A stretch of 64,000 bases of DNA from Serratia symbiotica (GCF_000821185.2 NZ_CP050855.1:2046001-2110000); one strand, 5' to 3'. Numbered from the stretch's first letter, positions 1-10,346 are shown. Program-made: numbers and translations. The notes: generated from the letters alone by a model not told the origin.

Positions 1-609
1 CGTGTGCTGGTGCCGCGTTCACCGATTGGCGAGCTGATCAACGATCGTTTCAATGCCCTGCTCCCACATCTGCCACAGCGCATTCTTGACATGTGTACTG
101 GCAGTGGCTGCATTGCCATCGCCTGCGGCAATGCTTTCCCGGAAGCAGAAGTGGACGCCGTGGACATCTCCAACGAGGTTCTGGCAGTTACCGAACGCAA
201 TATTCAGGCTCATGGTGTCGAACATCAGGTGATCCCTATCCGTTCCGATCTGTTTCGCGATGTTCCCGCGATCCAGTATGATCTGATCGTCACCAACCCA
301 CCGTATGTCGATGCGCAAGATATGTCCGATCTGCCGCAAGAGTTCCGCTTTGAGCCAAAACTGGGTCTAGCGGCGGGCGACGATGGCCTGAAGTTAGTGC
401 GCCGCATCTTGGCCTGTGCGCCGGATTATCTGAGCGACGATGGTGTGCTGATTTGTGAAGTAGGCAACAGCATGGTACACCTGATGGAACAGTATCCAGA
501 TATTCCGTTTACCTGGCTGGCGTTCAAAAACGGCGGCGATGGCGTATTCATGCTGACTAAACAACAACTGATTGATTGCAAGGCGCACTTCAGCATCTAC
601 CACAGCTAA
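1..609 (+). CDS. prmB: PrmB, ribosomal protein L3 glutamine N5-methyltransferase (5' truncated by window edge)
   Basis: SAM-dependent methyltransferase that modifies a glutamine of ribosomal protein L3 in the cytoplasm. The frame is open from base 1 ([12 protein letters not shown]) to TAA at 607-609. This gives 202 residues, so roughly the first third of a ~310-residue family protein lies outside the window. Visible parts are the SAM-binding loop [12 protein letters not shown] near the start and the NPPYV catalytic motif that positions the glutamine side chain. The E. coli order prmB-aroC-mepA-yfcA is kept, with aroC 43 bases downstream. NPPY is shared with PrmC/HemK; neighbours and the LVPRSPI stretch favour PrmB. 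Confidence 0.95.
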   Translation, partial: RVLVPRSPIGELINDRFNALLPHLPQRILDMCTGSGCIAIACGNAFPEAEVDAVDISNEVLAVTERNIQAHGVEHQVIPIRSDLFRDVPAIQYDLIVTNPPYVDAQDMSDLPQEFRFEPKLGLAAGDDGLKLVRRILACAPDYLSDDGVLICEVGNSMVHLMEQYPDIPFTWLAFKNGGDGVFMLTKQQLIDCKAHFSIYHS

Positions 610-652
610 GTAGAATGCCTGTAACGATAATGACTACCGGTAAGGAGCCGTG

Positions 653-1738
653 ATGGCAGGAAACACTATTGGGCAGATCTTCCGCGTCACCACCTTTGGT
701 GAATCTCACGGGGTAGCGTTGGGCTGTATCGTCGATGGCGTGCCGCCCGGTATCCCGCTCACTGAGGCCGATTTACAACACGATCTGGATCGTCGGCGTC
801 CGGGGACTTCTCGGTATACTACCCAGCGCCGTGAACCGGATCAGGTACGCATCCTCTCCGGTCTCTTTGAGGGAGTGACCACCGGCACCAGTATTGGGCT
901 GATGATCGAGAATACTGATCAACGCTCCCAAGATTACAGTGCCATCAAGGACGTGTTCCGTCCGGGGCATGCCGACTACACCTACGAACAGAAATACGGC
1001 CTACGCGACTATCGCGGTGGTGGCCGTTCTTCGGCGCGTGAAACTGCAATGCGCGTGGCGGCTGGGGCGATAGCCAAGAAATACCTGCGGCAAGCATTCG
1101 GCGTGCGAGTGCGCGGCTATCTGGCGCAGATCGGCGATGTGACCTGCGAATTGCAAGACTGGGAACAAGTCGAACGGAATCCGTTTTTCTGCCCTGCCCC
1201 GGAAAAGCTGGGGCAGCTTGATGAACTGATGCGCATTTTGAAGAAAGAAGGCGACTCAATCGGCGCTAAAATCAGCGTGATCGCTGAAAATGTGCCAGTT
1301 GGCTTGGGCGAGCCGGTATTTGACCGCCTAGATGCTGACCTGGCGCACGCGCTGATGAGCATCAATGCGGTAAAAGGCGTGGAAATCGGCGATGGTTTTG
1401 CCGTGGTGACCAAACGCGGCAGCGAAAACCGCGACGAAATCACCCCGGAGGGCTTCCAGAGCAATCACGCGGGCGGCATCCTCGGCGGTATCAGCAGCGG
1501 CCAGCCGGTGATCGCCCATCTGGCATTGAAACCCACTCCTAGCATTAGGGTGCCGGGGCGCACCATTAATCGCCAGGGCGAGGCGGTGGAGATGGTCACC
1601 CGTGGCCGTCATGACCCCTGTGTGGGTATTCGTGCAGTGCCGATCGCCGAAGCGATGATGGCGATTGTGTTGATGGATCACCTGCTGCGCCAACGCGCGC
1701 AGAACGGTGATGTGGTTTCCGAGATCCCACGCTGGTAA
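653..1738 (+). CDS. aroC: Chorismate synthase
   Basis: Last step of the shikimate pathway: 5-enolpyruvylshikimate-3-phosphate to chorismate, using reduced FMN. The 361-residue product equals the E. coli length and begins [20 protein letters not shown]. An in-frame GTG lies three bases upstream at 650, but the ATG at 653 matches the family start and is served by TAAGGAG at 641-647. Family signatures GESHG near the N-terminus and [12 protein letters not shown] (about residues 121-132) are present. Six bases separate its stop from mepA. aroA, two steps earlier in the pathway's last part, is also in this window at 22.8 kb. Confidence 0.98.
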   Translation: MAGNTIGQIFRVTTFGESHGVALGCIVDGVPPGIPLTEADLQHDLDRRRPGTSRYTTQRREPDQVRILSGLFEGVTTGTSIGLMIENTDQRSQDYSAIKDVFRPGHADYTYEQKYGLRDYRGGGRSSARETAMRVAAGAIAKKYLRQAFGVRVRGYLAQIGDVTCELQDWEQVERNPFFCPAPEKLGQLDELMRILKKEGDSIGAKISVIAENVPVGLGEPVFDRLDADLAHALMSINAVKGVEIGDGFAVVTKRGSENRDEITPEGFQSNHAGGILGGISSGQPVIAHLALKPTPSIRVPGRTINRQGEAVEMVTRGRHDPCVGIRAVPIAEAMMAIVLMDHLLRQRAQNGDVVSEIPRW

Positions 1739-1744
1739 TAGACC

Positions 1745-2566
1745 ATGAAAAACTGGATGTTGACTCTCGCTGCCCTGATGGCATCAGGTTCTGCCATGGC
1801 GTTGACGCCGTGGCAGAAGATCGAGCACCCGGTGGCTGGCGCGCCGCAGGCGGTGGGCAGCTTTGCCAATGGCTGCATTATCGGTGCCCAGCCACTGCCG
1901 CTAAACTCAACGGATTATCAAGTGATGCGCATCGACCAGCGCCGCTATTTCGGTCACCCAGATCTGCTGGCATTTATTCAGCGTCTCAGCCACAAAGCTC
2001 ACCAGAAAGCGTTGGGTATGGTATTGATCGGCGATATGGCGATGCCAGCCGGCGGGCGTTTCAACAGCGGTCATACCAGCCATCAGTCGGGGCTGGATGT
2101 TGATATATGGCTACAACTGCCACCTCAGCGCTGGAGTGCGCAACAGTTGTTGCAACCGCAACCGCTGGATCTGGTTTCCAGCAATGGCAAACAGGTGGTG
2201 GCAGGCCAGTGGCAACCGCAAATTGGCTCCTTGATCAAATTGGCAGCCCAGGACGCCACAGTAACGCGCATCTTCGTCAACCCGGCGATCAAACAGCGTC
2301 TGTGCCTAGACGCTGGCGCTGACCGTAACTGGTTGCATAAGGTGCGGCCATGGTTCGGTCACCGTGCGCACATGCATGTACGCTTGCGTTGCCCGGCCAA
2401 CAGCCTGGAGTGCGAAGATCAGGATATGCCACCGCCGGGCGATGGCTGCGGTAGCGAACTGGCTAGCTGGTTTGTGCCGCATCAGCCGAGCGCCAAGCAG
2501 GGCTTGCCGCCGCCGTTACCACCTAGCTGTCAAGCATTGCTGAGTAATCATTTCGCAGCGGAGTAA
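1745..2566 (+). CDS. mepA: Penicillin-insensitive murein DD-endopeptidase MepA
   Basis: Periplasmic zinc metallopeptidase (LAS/M74 group) that cuts D-Ala-meso-DAP cross-links in peptidoglycan. The product has 273 residues, close to E. coli's 274, with an N-terminal signal peptide ending in SGSAMA. The zinc-site block [15 protein letters not shown] (about residues 108-122) carries the first His and Asp ligands, and [12 protein letters not shown] near residue 205 carries the C-terminal His pair. Six bases after aroC and eight before yfcA suggest cotranscription. Confidence 0.97.
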   Translation: MKNWMLTLAALMASGSAMALTPWQKIEHPVAGAPQAVGSFANGCIIGAQPLPLNSTDYQVMRIDQRRYFGHPDLLAFIQRLSHKAHQKALGMVLIGDMAMPAGGRFNSGHTSHQSGLDVDIWLQLPPQRWSAQQLLQPQPLDLVSSNGKQVVAGQWQPQIGSLIKLAAQDATVTRIFVNPAIKQRLCLDAGADRNWLHKVRPWFGHRAHMHVRLRCPANSLECEDQDMPPPGDGCGSELASWFVPHQPSAKQGLPPPLPPSCQALLSNHFAAE

Positions 2567-2573
2567 TAAATAA

Positions 2574-3374
2574 ATGGACTGCTTAATTGTTGGCCGCGAG
2601 ATGCTTGGGATTTTGTTCGCAGTAGCGTTGTTGGCAGGTTTTATTGATTCCATCGCTGGCGGCGGTGGGTTACTGACGGTACCGGCTCTGATGGCAGTGG
2701 GGGTACCCCCAGCGCAAGCGCTGGCGACCAACAAGTTACAATCGGTAGGCGGGTCTTTCTCCGCCAGCCTGTATTTTATCCGCCGTCGCGCGGTAAATCT
2801 CAACGACCAGAAGCTGACCATCCTGCTGACCTTGATAGGCTCGAGCATCGGGGCGATTCTGGTGCAGTATATGCGCGCCGATCTGTTGCGGCAGACGCTA
2901 CCGTTGCTGGTGATCGGCATCGGTCTGTATTTTTTGCTCATGCCACGGTTAGGTGAAGAAGGCCGTCAGCGTCGTCTGGGGGCTTTGCCGTTTGGACTGC
3001 TGGCTGGGGGGGGTGTCGGTTTTTACGACGGTTTCTTTGGCCCCGGTGCTGGCTCCTTTTATGCGCTAGCCTATGTGATACTGTGCGGTTTTAACCTTGC
3101 CAAATCCACCGCGCATGCCAAGGTGCTGAACTTCACCTCAAACGTTGGCGGACTGGCACTGTTTATCATCGGCGGCAAAGTGGTATGGAGCATTGGCTTG
3201 GTGATGCTGGTGGGCCAGGTGCTGGGGGCACGTTTGGGGGCGCACATGGTGATGACCCGTGGGCAAACACTGATCCGGCCGATGATCGTCATTGTCTCGC
3301 TGGTGATGAGTGGCAAGCTGCTATACGACAACCACGGCGCAGAAATCCAGCAGTGGCTAACGCAGCACCTATAG
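2574..3374 (+). CDS. yfcA: YfcA, TauE/SafE-family membrane permease
   Basis: Predicted inner-membrane anion permease or exporter of the TauE/SafE (DUF81) family; the substrate is not established. The 266-residue, very hydrophobic protein carries the N-terminal family block GFIDSIAGGGGLLTVPALM and a matching second-half glycine-rich segment around YDGFFGPGAGSFYALAY. That fits two homologous four-helix halves. It sits directly after mepA, as in E. coli. Confidence 0.93.
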   Translation: MDCLIVGREMLGILFAVALLAGFIDSIAGGGGLLTVPALMAVGVPPAQALATNKLQSVGGSFSASLYFIRRRAVNLNDQKLTILLTLIGSSIGAILVQYMRADLLRQTLPLLVIGIGLYFLLMPRLGEEGRQRRLGALPFGLLAGGGVGFYDGFFGPGAGSFYALAYVILCGFNLAKSTAHAKVLNFTSNVGGLALFIIGGKVVWSIGLVMLVGQVLGARLGAHMVMTRGQTLIRPMIVIVSLVMSGKLLYDNHGAEIQQWLTQHL

Positions 3375-3429
3375 CAGGTAACAAGAACGGGATTACCACT
3401 TTATTTTTAGGGTTATAGAGTTTTTATTG

Positions 3430-3987
3430 ATGTTAGACACACAGGTGACCCACCAATACGCGCAGTTAATCGCAATCTTCAACCAGTGCTTCAGCGAGGA
3501 ATACAACACTCGGCTGGTCAAGGGCAACGATGAACCTATTTACCTACCTGCCGATAGCCAATGGTCATATCACCGCATCGTATTCGCCCACGGCTTCTAC
3601 GCCAGCGGCTTACATGAGATCTCGCACTGGTGTATCGCCGGTGAGGAACGCCGTAAATTGGTGGATTTCGGCTATTGGTACTGCCCGGATGGGCGTGACG
3701 CGCAAACGCAGAGCGAGTTTGAAGCGGTAGAGATCAAGCCACAAGCACTGGAGTGGATGTTCTGCGTAGCGGCAGGCTTCCCATTTAACGTTAGTTGCGA
3801 CAACCTAAACGGTGATTGCGACCCTGACCGCATCGCGTTCCAGCGCAAGGTGCGTGACAGGGTGTTACGATTGCTGGAGCAGGAAATACCTACAAGAGCC
3901 GCGCGCTTTATTCAGGCATTGCAAGCGTTTTACAATACGCCACCGTTGGTGGCAGAGCATTTTCCCTATCCAGAAAATCTCAACTGA
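3430..3987 (+). CDS. epmC: EpmC, elongation factor P hydroxylase
   Basis: Hydroxylates the lysyl-lysine modification on elongation factor P, the last step of the EpmA/EpmB/EpmC pathway. The product has 185 residues (E. coli YfcM 182) and starts at ATG 3430; TTG at 3427 is directly upstream and less likely. Strongly conserved blocks are FAHGFYASGLHEISHWCIAG, with an HxxxxH-like metal-binding arrangement, and YWYCPDGRDAQTQSEFE. Neither epmA nor epmB is in the window. Confidence 0.95.
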   Translation: MLDTQVTHQYAQLIAIFNQCFSEEYNTRLVKGNDEPIYLPADSQWSYHRIVFAHGFYASGLHEISHWCIAGEERRKLVDFGYWYCPDGRDAQTQSEFEAVEIKPQALEWMFCVAAGFPFNVSCDNLNGDCDPDRIAFQRKVRDRVLRLLEQEIPTRAARFIQALQAFYNTPPLVAEHFPYPENLN

Positions 3988-4008
3988 CTCTATGTTTAAT
4001 TGAAAATA

Positions 4009-4200
4009 TATCCCCAATAGCTTTCAAGCTGTCACTAGGCGGCAGGCAAACCAATCCCCAGATGCCTATTCAGGTCAGTGACTGGGGTGACAAATCTGCC
4101 GGGGACTGATTTGAACGCTGCTCGCAGCAGCCCCGAACATGGATGAGCCGAGCCACTGAGCACAACCAACCACGCTACAGTTTGAAAGATAAAGGGTATT
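4009..4200. repeat. Dispersed MITE-like repeat, family R3, copy a
   Basis: This 192-base element in the epmC-yfcL gap has imperfect terminal inverted repeats. The left end is ATATCCCCAATAGCTTTCAA and the right end, reverse-complemented, is ATACCCTTTATCTTTCAA. It encodes nothing. Two related copies flank serS (41887-42016, 3' part only, and 43373-43570). Similar ATACCC...CTTCAAGTTGC intergenic elements are common in Serratia; that comparison is from memory. Confidence 0.7.
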
Positions 4201-4212
4201 AGAGGAAAGGTG

Positions 4213-4494
4213 ATGATCGTAGAATTCGAAGCACGTATTTTGGCGCTGATTGATGACCAGGTAGAGTATGCCAGCGATGATGAATTGTTTGCCGGTGGCT
4301 ACCTGCGGGGTCATCTGACGCTGGCGGTGGCCGAGGTAGAAGATCAGGGTGAGCACACTGCCGAAGCACTGAAAACACGGGTTGAGAGCAGCCTGAATAA
4401 GGCGATTACTGCCGGTGAGCTATCGCCGCCGGATCAGATGCTGGTGCGCAGCATGTGGGAAAATCTGTACCAGGCCGCATTGCCTCCCACCTGA
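4213..4494 (+). CDS. yfcL: YfcL family protein of unknown function
   Basis: A small acidic cytoplasmic protein of 93 residues; E. coli YfcL has 92. It matches along its length, including [32 protein letters not shown] and [15 protein letters not shown] 4213 is chosen over GTG 4210 by similarity, with a GAGGAAAGG ribosome-binding site just upstream. Function is unknown. It lies convergent to mnmC, whose stop is 42 bases away. Confidence 0.93.
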   Translation: MIVEFEARILALIDDQVEYASDDELFAGGYLRGHLTLAVAEVEDQGEHTAEALKTRVESSLNKAITAGELSPPDQMLVRSMWENLYQAALPPT

Positions 4495-4535
4495 GAAGAT
4501 ATCGGGGAACTGCTGAGCGCGCCCCAAACACCTTG

Positions 4536-6578
4536 TTACACAGCACGTCCTTTCAGCAGTTTTCTTATCCACATCCGATTAGGATTCAGCGCTGCCAGCA
4601 TCTGCGCATCACTCGGCAACGGTTCGCCAAACAGTTGCGCTGCCAAAATTTCCGCCGCTAGCGGCGCCGAACACAGCCCGCGCGATCCCAGCCCACCGAG
4701 CACAAACAGATTCCGATACACCGGCGCATTGGCGATGGCGGCACCGCGCTGACGTTGCTGTTGCAAATCCTGATACTGCGCCAGCGTGGCCTGATAATCC
4801 GGCATGGCACCGATCATCGGCAGATGATCGCGGGTGGCGCTGCGTATGCTACAGCGCGCTTGCCCACCGCTGACGTCTACCTGTTGCGGCCAAACCTGCT
4901 CTGGCAGGCAGCGCAGCAAACGTGTGCGATTTTCCTGCTGCTCGTCTTCACGGTATGCGGTAGTGGTAGCGCCGCGCTGGTAGCTTGCACCGATGCAATG
5001 CTCCTGATGAGTAACGTTGACCGGGGTCAGATAGCCGTCATAGCACAGCACCTGTTTTAACTGGCTAAGCGCCGCCGAGGTGGGGATATGCGAAACCTGG
5101 CCGCGCACCGCATACAGCGGTAACGCCTCGCCGGGTGCCAGCGCGGTGAGTTGGTGGCCATTGGCCAGGATCACCGTAGCATGCCGCTGGTTTTCGCCGT
5201 TGGCGAAGCCGATGCGCCAGCCTATTTCTTCACGAAACAGGGCATTAGCGCAATGCTGATAGTGGCAAATCAGCCCTTGCCGCTGCGCCAGTTGTAGCGC
5301 GTTGCGGGTCAACTCAGCCGGGCACAGCCAGCCGCCCAGCGGATAGGTGATGCCGCCAAAGCTACTATCGATACCGCACAACTCACTGAGTGCCGCGCGA
5401 TCGACCGCCATCGCCAGGGCCGCTGGCCGCTCAACTGCCAGCATGTTGGCTATCTTGGCAGCACTCTTGGCATCATAGGCCAGTTGGCTGACGCCGCACC
5501 ACTGATGATCGAAGCTAACGCCTTGATGCAGCAAGGCCGCGTATTGACGGCGGGCGAAGGTGAAGGCAGCACTGAAGAAATTCTCCAATGCATCGTTGCG
5601 ACCATTCAACAGGGGGTAAAGTGCCCCTTGACGATTGCCGGAAGCCCCTTCAGCTGGCTGCGCATCCGCGCAGTACAGTGTGACCTTGGCATCGCGCCGC
5701 AGCAAGGCCAGCGCGCTCAGCGCGCTGGCGATGCCGCCACCGATAATGGCGATATCATCGGTATTATCCGATGCTGGCCGATGAAACCAAGGCACTGTAG
5801 GCTGCGCGTTGGGGGTCTCGGCTGGCAGCTCACCGGCCAGCATTTCGCGTTTCTGACCGAAGCCTTTGCAACGGCTCACCCGAAAACCGGCCTGCTGCAA
5901 CCCACGTCGCACAAAACCAGCAGCGGTAAAAGTGGCGAAGCTGCCTTCAGGGCGGGCAAAGCGAGCCATGGCGCTGAACAGTTGATCAGTCCACATATCG
6001 GGATTTTTGGACGGCGCAAAACCGTCGAGGAACCAGGCATCGACCTGGTTGTCAATACTGGCATCGACATGCGCTAGCAGCGTGTTGATGTCACCGAACC
6101 AAAGATCGAGCGTAATACGCCCGGCGGACAACAGCAGACGGTGGCAACCTGGCAGGGGCAGAGGCCATTGGGCGCGTAGCTCTTCGGCATAAGGGGCGAG
6201 TTGCGGCCAGCACCCGTGCGCTGCTGCCAGATCGGCCTGCCGCAATGGGAATTTTTCAAAGCTGATAAAGTGCAGGCGCTGAAGCCGGGCATCCGGCAAC
6301 GCCTGACGAAAATCGGCGAAAGCCTGACACAGGGCTAAAAAGTTAAGCCCTGTGCCAAAGCCGGTTTCCGCCACGATAAACAACGGGCGCGGGTGATTGG
6401 CAAAGCGCTGCGGTAGCCGATTGCCGTTAAGAAACACATAACGGGTTTCTTCCAGCCCATTTTGATTGGAAAAATAGACGTCATTGAACTGTTTCGAAAC
6501 AGGTGTACCTTGTTCGTTCCAAATTAGCATTGCGGTTTGGATGGCGGCATGGCTCACGGTAAATTGCTCGTAACTCAA
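4536..6578 (-). CDS. mnmC: MnmC, bifunctional tRNA 5-methylaminomethyl-2-thiouridine enzyme
   Basis: Completes mnm5s2U at the wobble position of tRNAs. The FAD-dependent C-terminal domain removes the carboxymethyl group and the N-terminal SAM domain methylates the resulting amine. The protein has 680 residues against 668 in E. coli. The N-terminal half carries [20 protein letters not shown] and the SAM loop [13 protein letters not shown]. The oxidase half starts near residue 277 with the dinucleotide-binding motif [16 protein letters not shown]. No frameshift is visible. It is divergent from fabB, with both promoters in the 157-base gap. Confidence 0.96.
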   Translation of the reverse strand: MSYEQFTVSHAAIQTAMLIWNEQGTPVSKQFNDVYFSNQNGLEETRYVFLNGNRLPQRFANHPRPLFIVAETGFGTGLNFLALCQAFADFRQALPDARLQRLHFISFEKFPLRQADLAAAHGCWPQLAPYAEELRAQWPLPLPGCHRLLLSAGRITLDLWFGDINTLLAHVDASIDNQVDAWFLDGFAPSKNPDMWTDQLFSAMARFARPEGSFATFTAAGFVRRGLQQAGFRVSRCKGFGQKREMLAGELPAETPNAQPTVPWFHRPASDNTDDIAIIGGGIASALSALALLRRDAKVTLYCADAQPAEGASGNRQGALYPLLNGRNDALENFFSAAFTFARRQYAALLHQGVSFDHQWCGVSQLAYDAKSAAKIANMLAVERPAALAMAVDRAALSELCGIDSSFGGITYPLGGWLCPAELTRNALQLAQRQGLICHYQHCANALFREEIGWRIGFANGENQRHATVILANGHQLTALAPGEALPLYAVRGQVSHIPTSAALSQLKQVLCYDGYLTPVNVTHQEHCIGASYQRGATTTAYREDEQQENRTRLLRCLPEQVWPQQVDVSGGQARCSIRSATRDHLPMIGAMPDYQATLAQYQDLQQQRQRGAAIANAPVYRNLFVLGGLGSRGLCSAPLAAEILAAQLFGEPLPSDAQMLAALNPNRMWIRKLLKGRAV

Positions 6579-6644
6579 GGGATGACGCGAATTCTAACGG
6601 CACTGGCACGGTGGCGCAAATTCGAGAAAAATAAAATTGAAAAA

Positions 6645-6661
6645 CGCTGATCGGACTTGTT
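6645..6661 (+). promoter_or_regulatory. Probable FadR operator upstream of fabB
   Basis: CTGATCGGACTTGTT fits the FadR consensus AACTGGTCNGACCAGTT at about 12 of 17 positions, keeping the central TC-G-GAC core and the outer CTG/GTT. In E. coli FadR activates fabB, so position and target agree. The match is by eye. Confidence 0.6.
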
Positions 6662-6663
6662 CG

Positions 6664-6679
6664 GCGTACAACTGTACGC
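6664..6679 (+). promoter_or_regulatory. Probable FabR operator upstream of fabB
   Basis: A palindrome GCGTAC-AACT-GTACGC lies two bases after the FadR-like site. E. coli FabR represses fabA and fabB through a GTACA/TGTAC palindrome in this same promoter region. Together the two sites suggest that the unsaturated fatty acid control circuit is kept. Confidence 0.65.
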
Positions 6680-6735
6680 TAAAGTGCGATGCAAAATCCC
6701 TTAGGTAAATATAATAAGTGTGGAAGAGGTATTAA

Positions 6736-7950
6736 ATGAAACGTGTAGTGATTACTGGCTTGGGAATCGTCTCCAGCATTGGTAATAACCAGCAGGAGGT
6801 TCGGGAGAGCCTACAGGAAGGTCGATCTGGGATCACTTTCTCCCAGGAACTGAAAGATTCCGGCATGCGTAGTCACGTATGGGGCAATGTTAAACTGGAC
6901 ACCACCGGTTTGATCGATCGTAAAGTAATGCGTTTTATGAGCGACGCATCTGTTTATGCTTATCTTTCCATGGAAGAAGCTATCAAGGATGCTGGCTTGA
7001 CTGCGGATCAAGTATCTAACGATCGTACTGGTCTGGTGGTCGGTTCTGGCGGTGGTTCGCCACGCAACCAGGTTGCTGGCTCCGATGGCATGCGCGCTAA
7101 AGGTTTGCGCGGCGTTGGCCCATACATGGTGACCAAGGCCATGGCCTCTGGCGTTTCCGCCTGCCTGGCAACCCCGTTCAAAATCCGTGGCGTCAACTAT
7201 TCTATCAGCTCGGCCTGCGCCACCTCTGCACATTGCATCGGCCACGCGGTTGAATTGATCCAACTGGGCAAGCAGGATATCGTCTTTGCAGGCGGCGGCG
7301 AAGAATTGTGCTGGGAAATGGCCTGTGAGTTTGATGCAATGGGCGCATTGTCCACCAACTACAATGATACCCCAGAAAAAGCCTCCCGCACCTATGACGC
7401 AGCGCGCGATGGTTTCATTATCGCTGGCGGTGGCGGTATGGTAGTGGTTGAAGAGCTGGAACACGCGCTGGCGCGCGGTGCGCATATCTATGCGGAAATC
7501 ATCGGTTACGGTGCGACCTCAGACGGAGCCGACATGGTAGCGCCATCAGGCGAAGGCGCGGTACGTTGTATGAAGATGGCCTTGCAGGGTATTGACACCC
7601 CCATCGACTATATGAACGTGCACGGCACCTCCACGCCTGTTGGCGATGTGAAAGAACTGGGAGCAATCCGTGAAGTGTTTGGCGACAACATCCCGGCAAT
7701 CTCTTCCACCAAGGCGATGACGGGTCATTCTCTGGGCGCTGCTGGTGTTCAGGAAGCAATTTACTGCCTGCTGATGGTTGAGCACGGTTTTATCGCGCCC
7801 AGCATCAACATTGAGAACCTGGACGCGCATGCGGTGGGCATAAACATCGTAACCCAGCCGACCCAGCGCCAGTTAACCACTGTGATGTCCAATAGCTTTG
7901 GCTTCGGTGGTACCAACGCTACGCTAGTCATGCGCAAGTTACCGCAGTGA
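6736..7950 (+). CDS. fabB: 3-oxoacyl-ACP synthase I (beta-ketoacyl-ACP synthase I)
   Basis: Condensing enzyme of type II fatty acid synthesis, needed for unsaturated fatty acids. The 404-residue product (E. coli 406) has the full Cys-His-His triad: Cys about 161 in SSACATS, His in [11 protein letters not shown] and His in [11 protein letters not shown]. The C-terminal GFGGTNA loop is also present. ATG 6736 follows AAGAGGT at a normal distance. FadR- and FabR-like operators lie upstream. In E. coli yfcJ follows; here the region downstream is filled with remnants. Confidence 0.98.
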   Translation: MKRVVITGLGIVSSIGNNQQEVRESLQEGRSGITFSQELKDSGMRSHVWGNVKLDTTGLIDRKVMRFMSDASVYAYLSMEEAIKDAGLTADQVSNDRTGLVVGSGGGSPRNQVAGSDGMRAKGLRGVGPYMVTKAMASGVSACLATPFKIRGVNYSISSACATSAHCIGHAVELIQLGKQDIVFAGGGEELCWEMACEFDAMGALSTNYNDTPEKASRTYDAARDGFIIAGGGGMVVVEELEHALARGAHIYAEIIGYGATSDGADMVAPSGEGAVRCMKMALQGIDTPIDYMNVHGTSTPVGDVKELGAIREVFGDNIPAISSTKAMTGHSLGAAGVQEAIYCLLMVEHGFIAPSINIENLDAHAVGINIVTQPTQRQLTTVMSNSFGFGGTNATLVMRKLPQ

Positions 7951-8031
7951 TCCTGGTGGTGTACCGCATAGCCTGGTAGCAGTAAATAGTGCCAGGCACA
8001 GTGTTTCAAGGTGATCAAACATTGAGGTAAT

Positions 8032-8242
8032 AAGAATAAAAAGTTAATTGCGATTAGGTTACTGTCGGTCGTGCTGGCCGGATGAGCTACCGATTCACCC
8101 TGCGTGCTGGGCTATGTATGGTGAGCACCAATACCTGTATGAAAGGCTCTATGCAGGATAACTGGGAAACCGCAGCTGCTATCGCTGCGGCACAGCGGAG
8201 GTTACTGGCCTGACTCTCGGTATTATTGCCCTGACCAAATAA
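8032..8242 (+). pseudogene. Broken small lipoprotein gene
   Basis: Reading across two frames recovers a typical small lipoprotein: KLIAI..LLSVVLAG, then ATDSPC, TNTCMKGSMQDNWETAA and TGLTLGIIALTK, ending in TAA. The usual ATG position after GAGGTAAT reads AAG. The codon where the lipobox cysteine is expected (VLAG-C) is TGA at 8081-8083. Two frameshifts follow, near 8115 and near 8200. The parent family was not identified. Confidence 0.55.
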
Positions 8243-8338
8243 CTGGTCATTATCTGTTCCGCGTGTATAAGCCCGGTCATCGTGTATCGCACCGAACTGC
8301 ACCCCAAAAATTGGACGGCTCGATTATAAGTGGCAGTG

Positions 8339-8369
8339 CCCCAGTCTACTTAGAATAATCAGACTGGGG
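8339..8369. terminator. Hairpin CCCCAGTCT / AGACTGGGG
   Basis: A perfect 9-bp stem with a 13-base AT-rich loop. On the plus strand it is followed by TACTTTAAATTTG, a weak T-rich tail. It could be an old terminator for the dead lipoprotein gene or an IS-end relic. Confidence 0.4.
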
Positions 8370-8417
8370 TACTTTAAATTTGCTGTTTCTGACCCAATTA
8401 TAAATCTCCTCTTCTTA

Positions 8418-8444
8418 CTTAGAACCTAATGGGATAGGTTCTTA
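8418..8444. repeat. Partial R1-type repeat end, palindromic
   Basis: TTAGAACCTA...TAGGTTCTTAA carries the R1 end sequence AAGAACCTATCCCATTAGG (read on minus) and its own partial inverted copy. The rest of R1 is absent. Confidence 0.5.
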
Positions 8445-8486
8445 ACCTTGAAAAGCGGAAGAAATGTTACGCCTCAGCCGTTTTTC

Positions 8487-8720
8487 GGCTTTGTTGAATA
8501 AATCGAACTTATGCCCTCACCTAGGATCAGATCACGCGTCCCCCTGACAATACAGGCAGTCCCGTGGCAAAGCAGAAGTTCAGAATCACCCACTGGAGCA
8601 CCTACAATAAAGCACTCATCAACCGGGATTCCATCACCTTCCATGGCGGTGGCGGTGGCGGTAAGCATTATGATCGAGTTTTGAACGTCCATCCGAAACC
8701 ATTTTTACGTTTGATTTTCG
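8487..8720 (+). mobile_element. Remnant of an IS5-family (IS903-like) element
   Basis: The left end GGCTTTGTTGAATAAATC matches the IS903-type terminus. The start of a transposase follows: AKQKFRITHWSTYNKALINR, with the start codon reading GTG. It then runs into out-of-family sequence and a stop. Only the 5' end survives, so it is dead. Confidence 0.65.
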
Positions 8721-8799
8721 GGGGATAGCCGTTTTTATCCCTCTGCGTTTCAGCCCGTTACGCTGTGTATTGCCCAAAGTAAGCATTATCAGCCAACAC

Positions 8800-9115
8800 C
8801 GCACGTCTACAACGTTTCATGCTGCCCCTTCCCACGCTGCACGCCAATACCCTCCAGATGGCGTAACGCAAACTGACATTCGTGGGCCTGTCCGAGACTC
8901 AGCTTGATATTTAACGGGATACCGCTACCGTCTATTGCCATATGGATTTTGGTGCCATAACCACCGCGCGCGCGACCCAGGCTGTTATCTCCAGTGATAT
9001 CGGGTTTTTTAAGCCCCGACAGCATCTGAGAGCCCAGATATTACTGCCATCCAGAGCGGTGGCAAACCAGTCAACAAGGCCATGAGCATCAAGGTATGAA
9101 AGTAACCTGTTGAAA
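8800..9115 (-). mobile_element. Remnant of a second IS5-family transposase gene
   Basis: Minus-strand translation gives LDAHGLVDWFATALDGSN and, after a shift, GRARGGYGTKIHMAIDGSG followed by PLNIKLSLGQAHE. These are the conserved middle of IS5-family (IS427/IS1031-like) transposases, including the GGYGTKIH block. Both ends and the catalytic C-terminus are missing. Confidence 0.6.
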
Positions 9116-9440
9116 ATAATGTTAATAACTCCATAAAGCCGTTATAAAAGGTTTTACATGGGCCATATCACTCAAGTAAATCGCGCTATGGTTCTCCTGA
9201 ACACAGTATCTAGAACATTCCGTTGATGATTTAACGATGTTCTGCCCATGGTCGGCCAGGCTGTGGAGATATAGCAAGCAGTAAGGGCTGGATAATTGTC
9301 CATGCTTTATCGGGAAGATCGTAGCAAGCCATAGTTTTATATGTTGTGGAAACAGACAGTTACTATAGCTTAAGTGATTAAGGGACACAGCCTAGTCTTA
9401 ATGCCTTCAGACTCTTTTTTTCTCGACTGGATAGCCTTTA
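9116..9440. other. No gene recognised
   Basis: No coding similarity is recognised on either strand. GGGACACAGCCTAG at 9384-9397 resembles the right end of repeat family R2 (62872-62885), so part of the stretch may be a decayed R2 copy. Confidence 0.3.
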
Positions 9441-9555
9441 TCCATACAGCAACGGACAGCACGCAACAACCACAGCGTACATGGAGTACGTGAGGATGGA
9501 GAGCACTGCCCAGGGCCAAAATGGCAAATAAAATTACCTAATGAGAAAGGTTCTT
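9441..9555 (-). repeat. Dispersed repeat family R1, copy A (3' of mlaA)
   Basis: On the minus strand it begins TTAAGAACC, 30 bases past the mlaA stop. It then runs through TTTTATTTGCCATTTTGG and a GGAGT/GCGTAC block. It aligns with copies at 24235-24352 and 27668-27780. No coding capacity. Confidence 0.7.
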
Positions 9556-9584
9556 AACTTGCGGGCGGTTTTTCATCGTGGGGC

Positions 9585-10346
9585 CTACTGTGCCGAATCG
9601 ATTTCGTCTAAATCGCCCTGGATCGCTTTGGCATTCGGGTTTTCATCCAGCTTTAGCGAACCGCCGTTGGCGATAAAGTCATGACGTTGGAGGTAGGCTT
9701 CACGCACCATCATGTATGGGTCGGAAGAGTTGCGGAGCAGGCCATCAGAATCCAGCAACTGGGCACGAGTTTCAATGCCTTCAACCACCCATTTGCCCGC
9801 CGACAACCAGAAGGTCAAGTAACTTAGCATCGGGTAGAACGTATCCGCCCAGTCGCCGCCATCTTCACGCAGGGTGAAACTGCCGTAGCCCGGTAGCATC
9901 ACGTATGGGCCATAGCCAACATTATAATGTCCCAAGGTACTGCCAAAACGGTTCGATTCTTCTCGCACCAGTGTCGGGTTGGCCATGCCAGCCACGTCGA
10001 TCAGGCCCCCCATTCCCAACAGGGTATTCAGGAAGAAACGGTTAAAATGGATCATCCCACGGTACGGATCCCCCTTTAGGAATGCATTAACCATGCTGGC
10101 TGGCTCTTCCAGGTTGGAGGTGAAGTTGCTCAGTCCGTTACGCGCCGGCATTGGCAGATAGTCACGCCAAGCTACCGCCACCGGGCGCAGTACATAGGGA
10201 TCCAAAACGTTGTAGTTAAAGTTAAACATCGTCCGGTTGAACCCTTCCAGAGGATCGGGTCGCCCCGGTGATTCATTATCTGGCGCACTGGCGCAGCCCA
10301 CCAATAATACCGTTGCAAAAGCCAGCCCAGTCAGGCGAAAGTTCAT
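9585..10346 (-). CDS. mlaA: MlaA (VacJ), outer-membrane lipoprotein of phospholipid retrograde transport
   Basis: Removes surface-exposed phospholipids from the outer leaflet and passes them to MlaC and the MlaFEDB complex. The start chosen is MNFRLTG at 10346; an in-frame ATG 12 bases upstream adds MEKN. The lipobox LVGC puts the acylated Cys at residue 18. The mature body has the family blocks DPLEGFNRTMFNFNYNVLD and GSTLGHYNVGYGPYVMLPGY. Length is 253 residues against 251 in E. coli. fadL, its usual upstream neighbour, is absent here. Confidence 0.96.
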   Translation of the reverse strand: MNFRLTGLAFATVLLVGCASAPDNESPGRPDPLEGFNRTMFNFNYNVLDPYVLRPVAVAWRDYLPMPARNGLSNFTSNLEEPASMVNAFLKGDPYRGMIHFNRFFLNTLLGMGGLIDVAGMANPTLVREESNRFGSTLGHYNVGYGPYVMLPGYGSFTLREDGGDWADTFYPMLSYLTFWLSAGKWVVEGIETRAQLLDSDGLLRNSSDPYMMVREAYLQRHDFIANGGSLKLDENPNAKAIQGDLDEIDSAQ

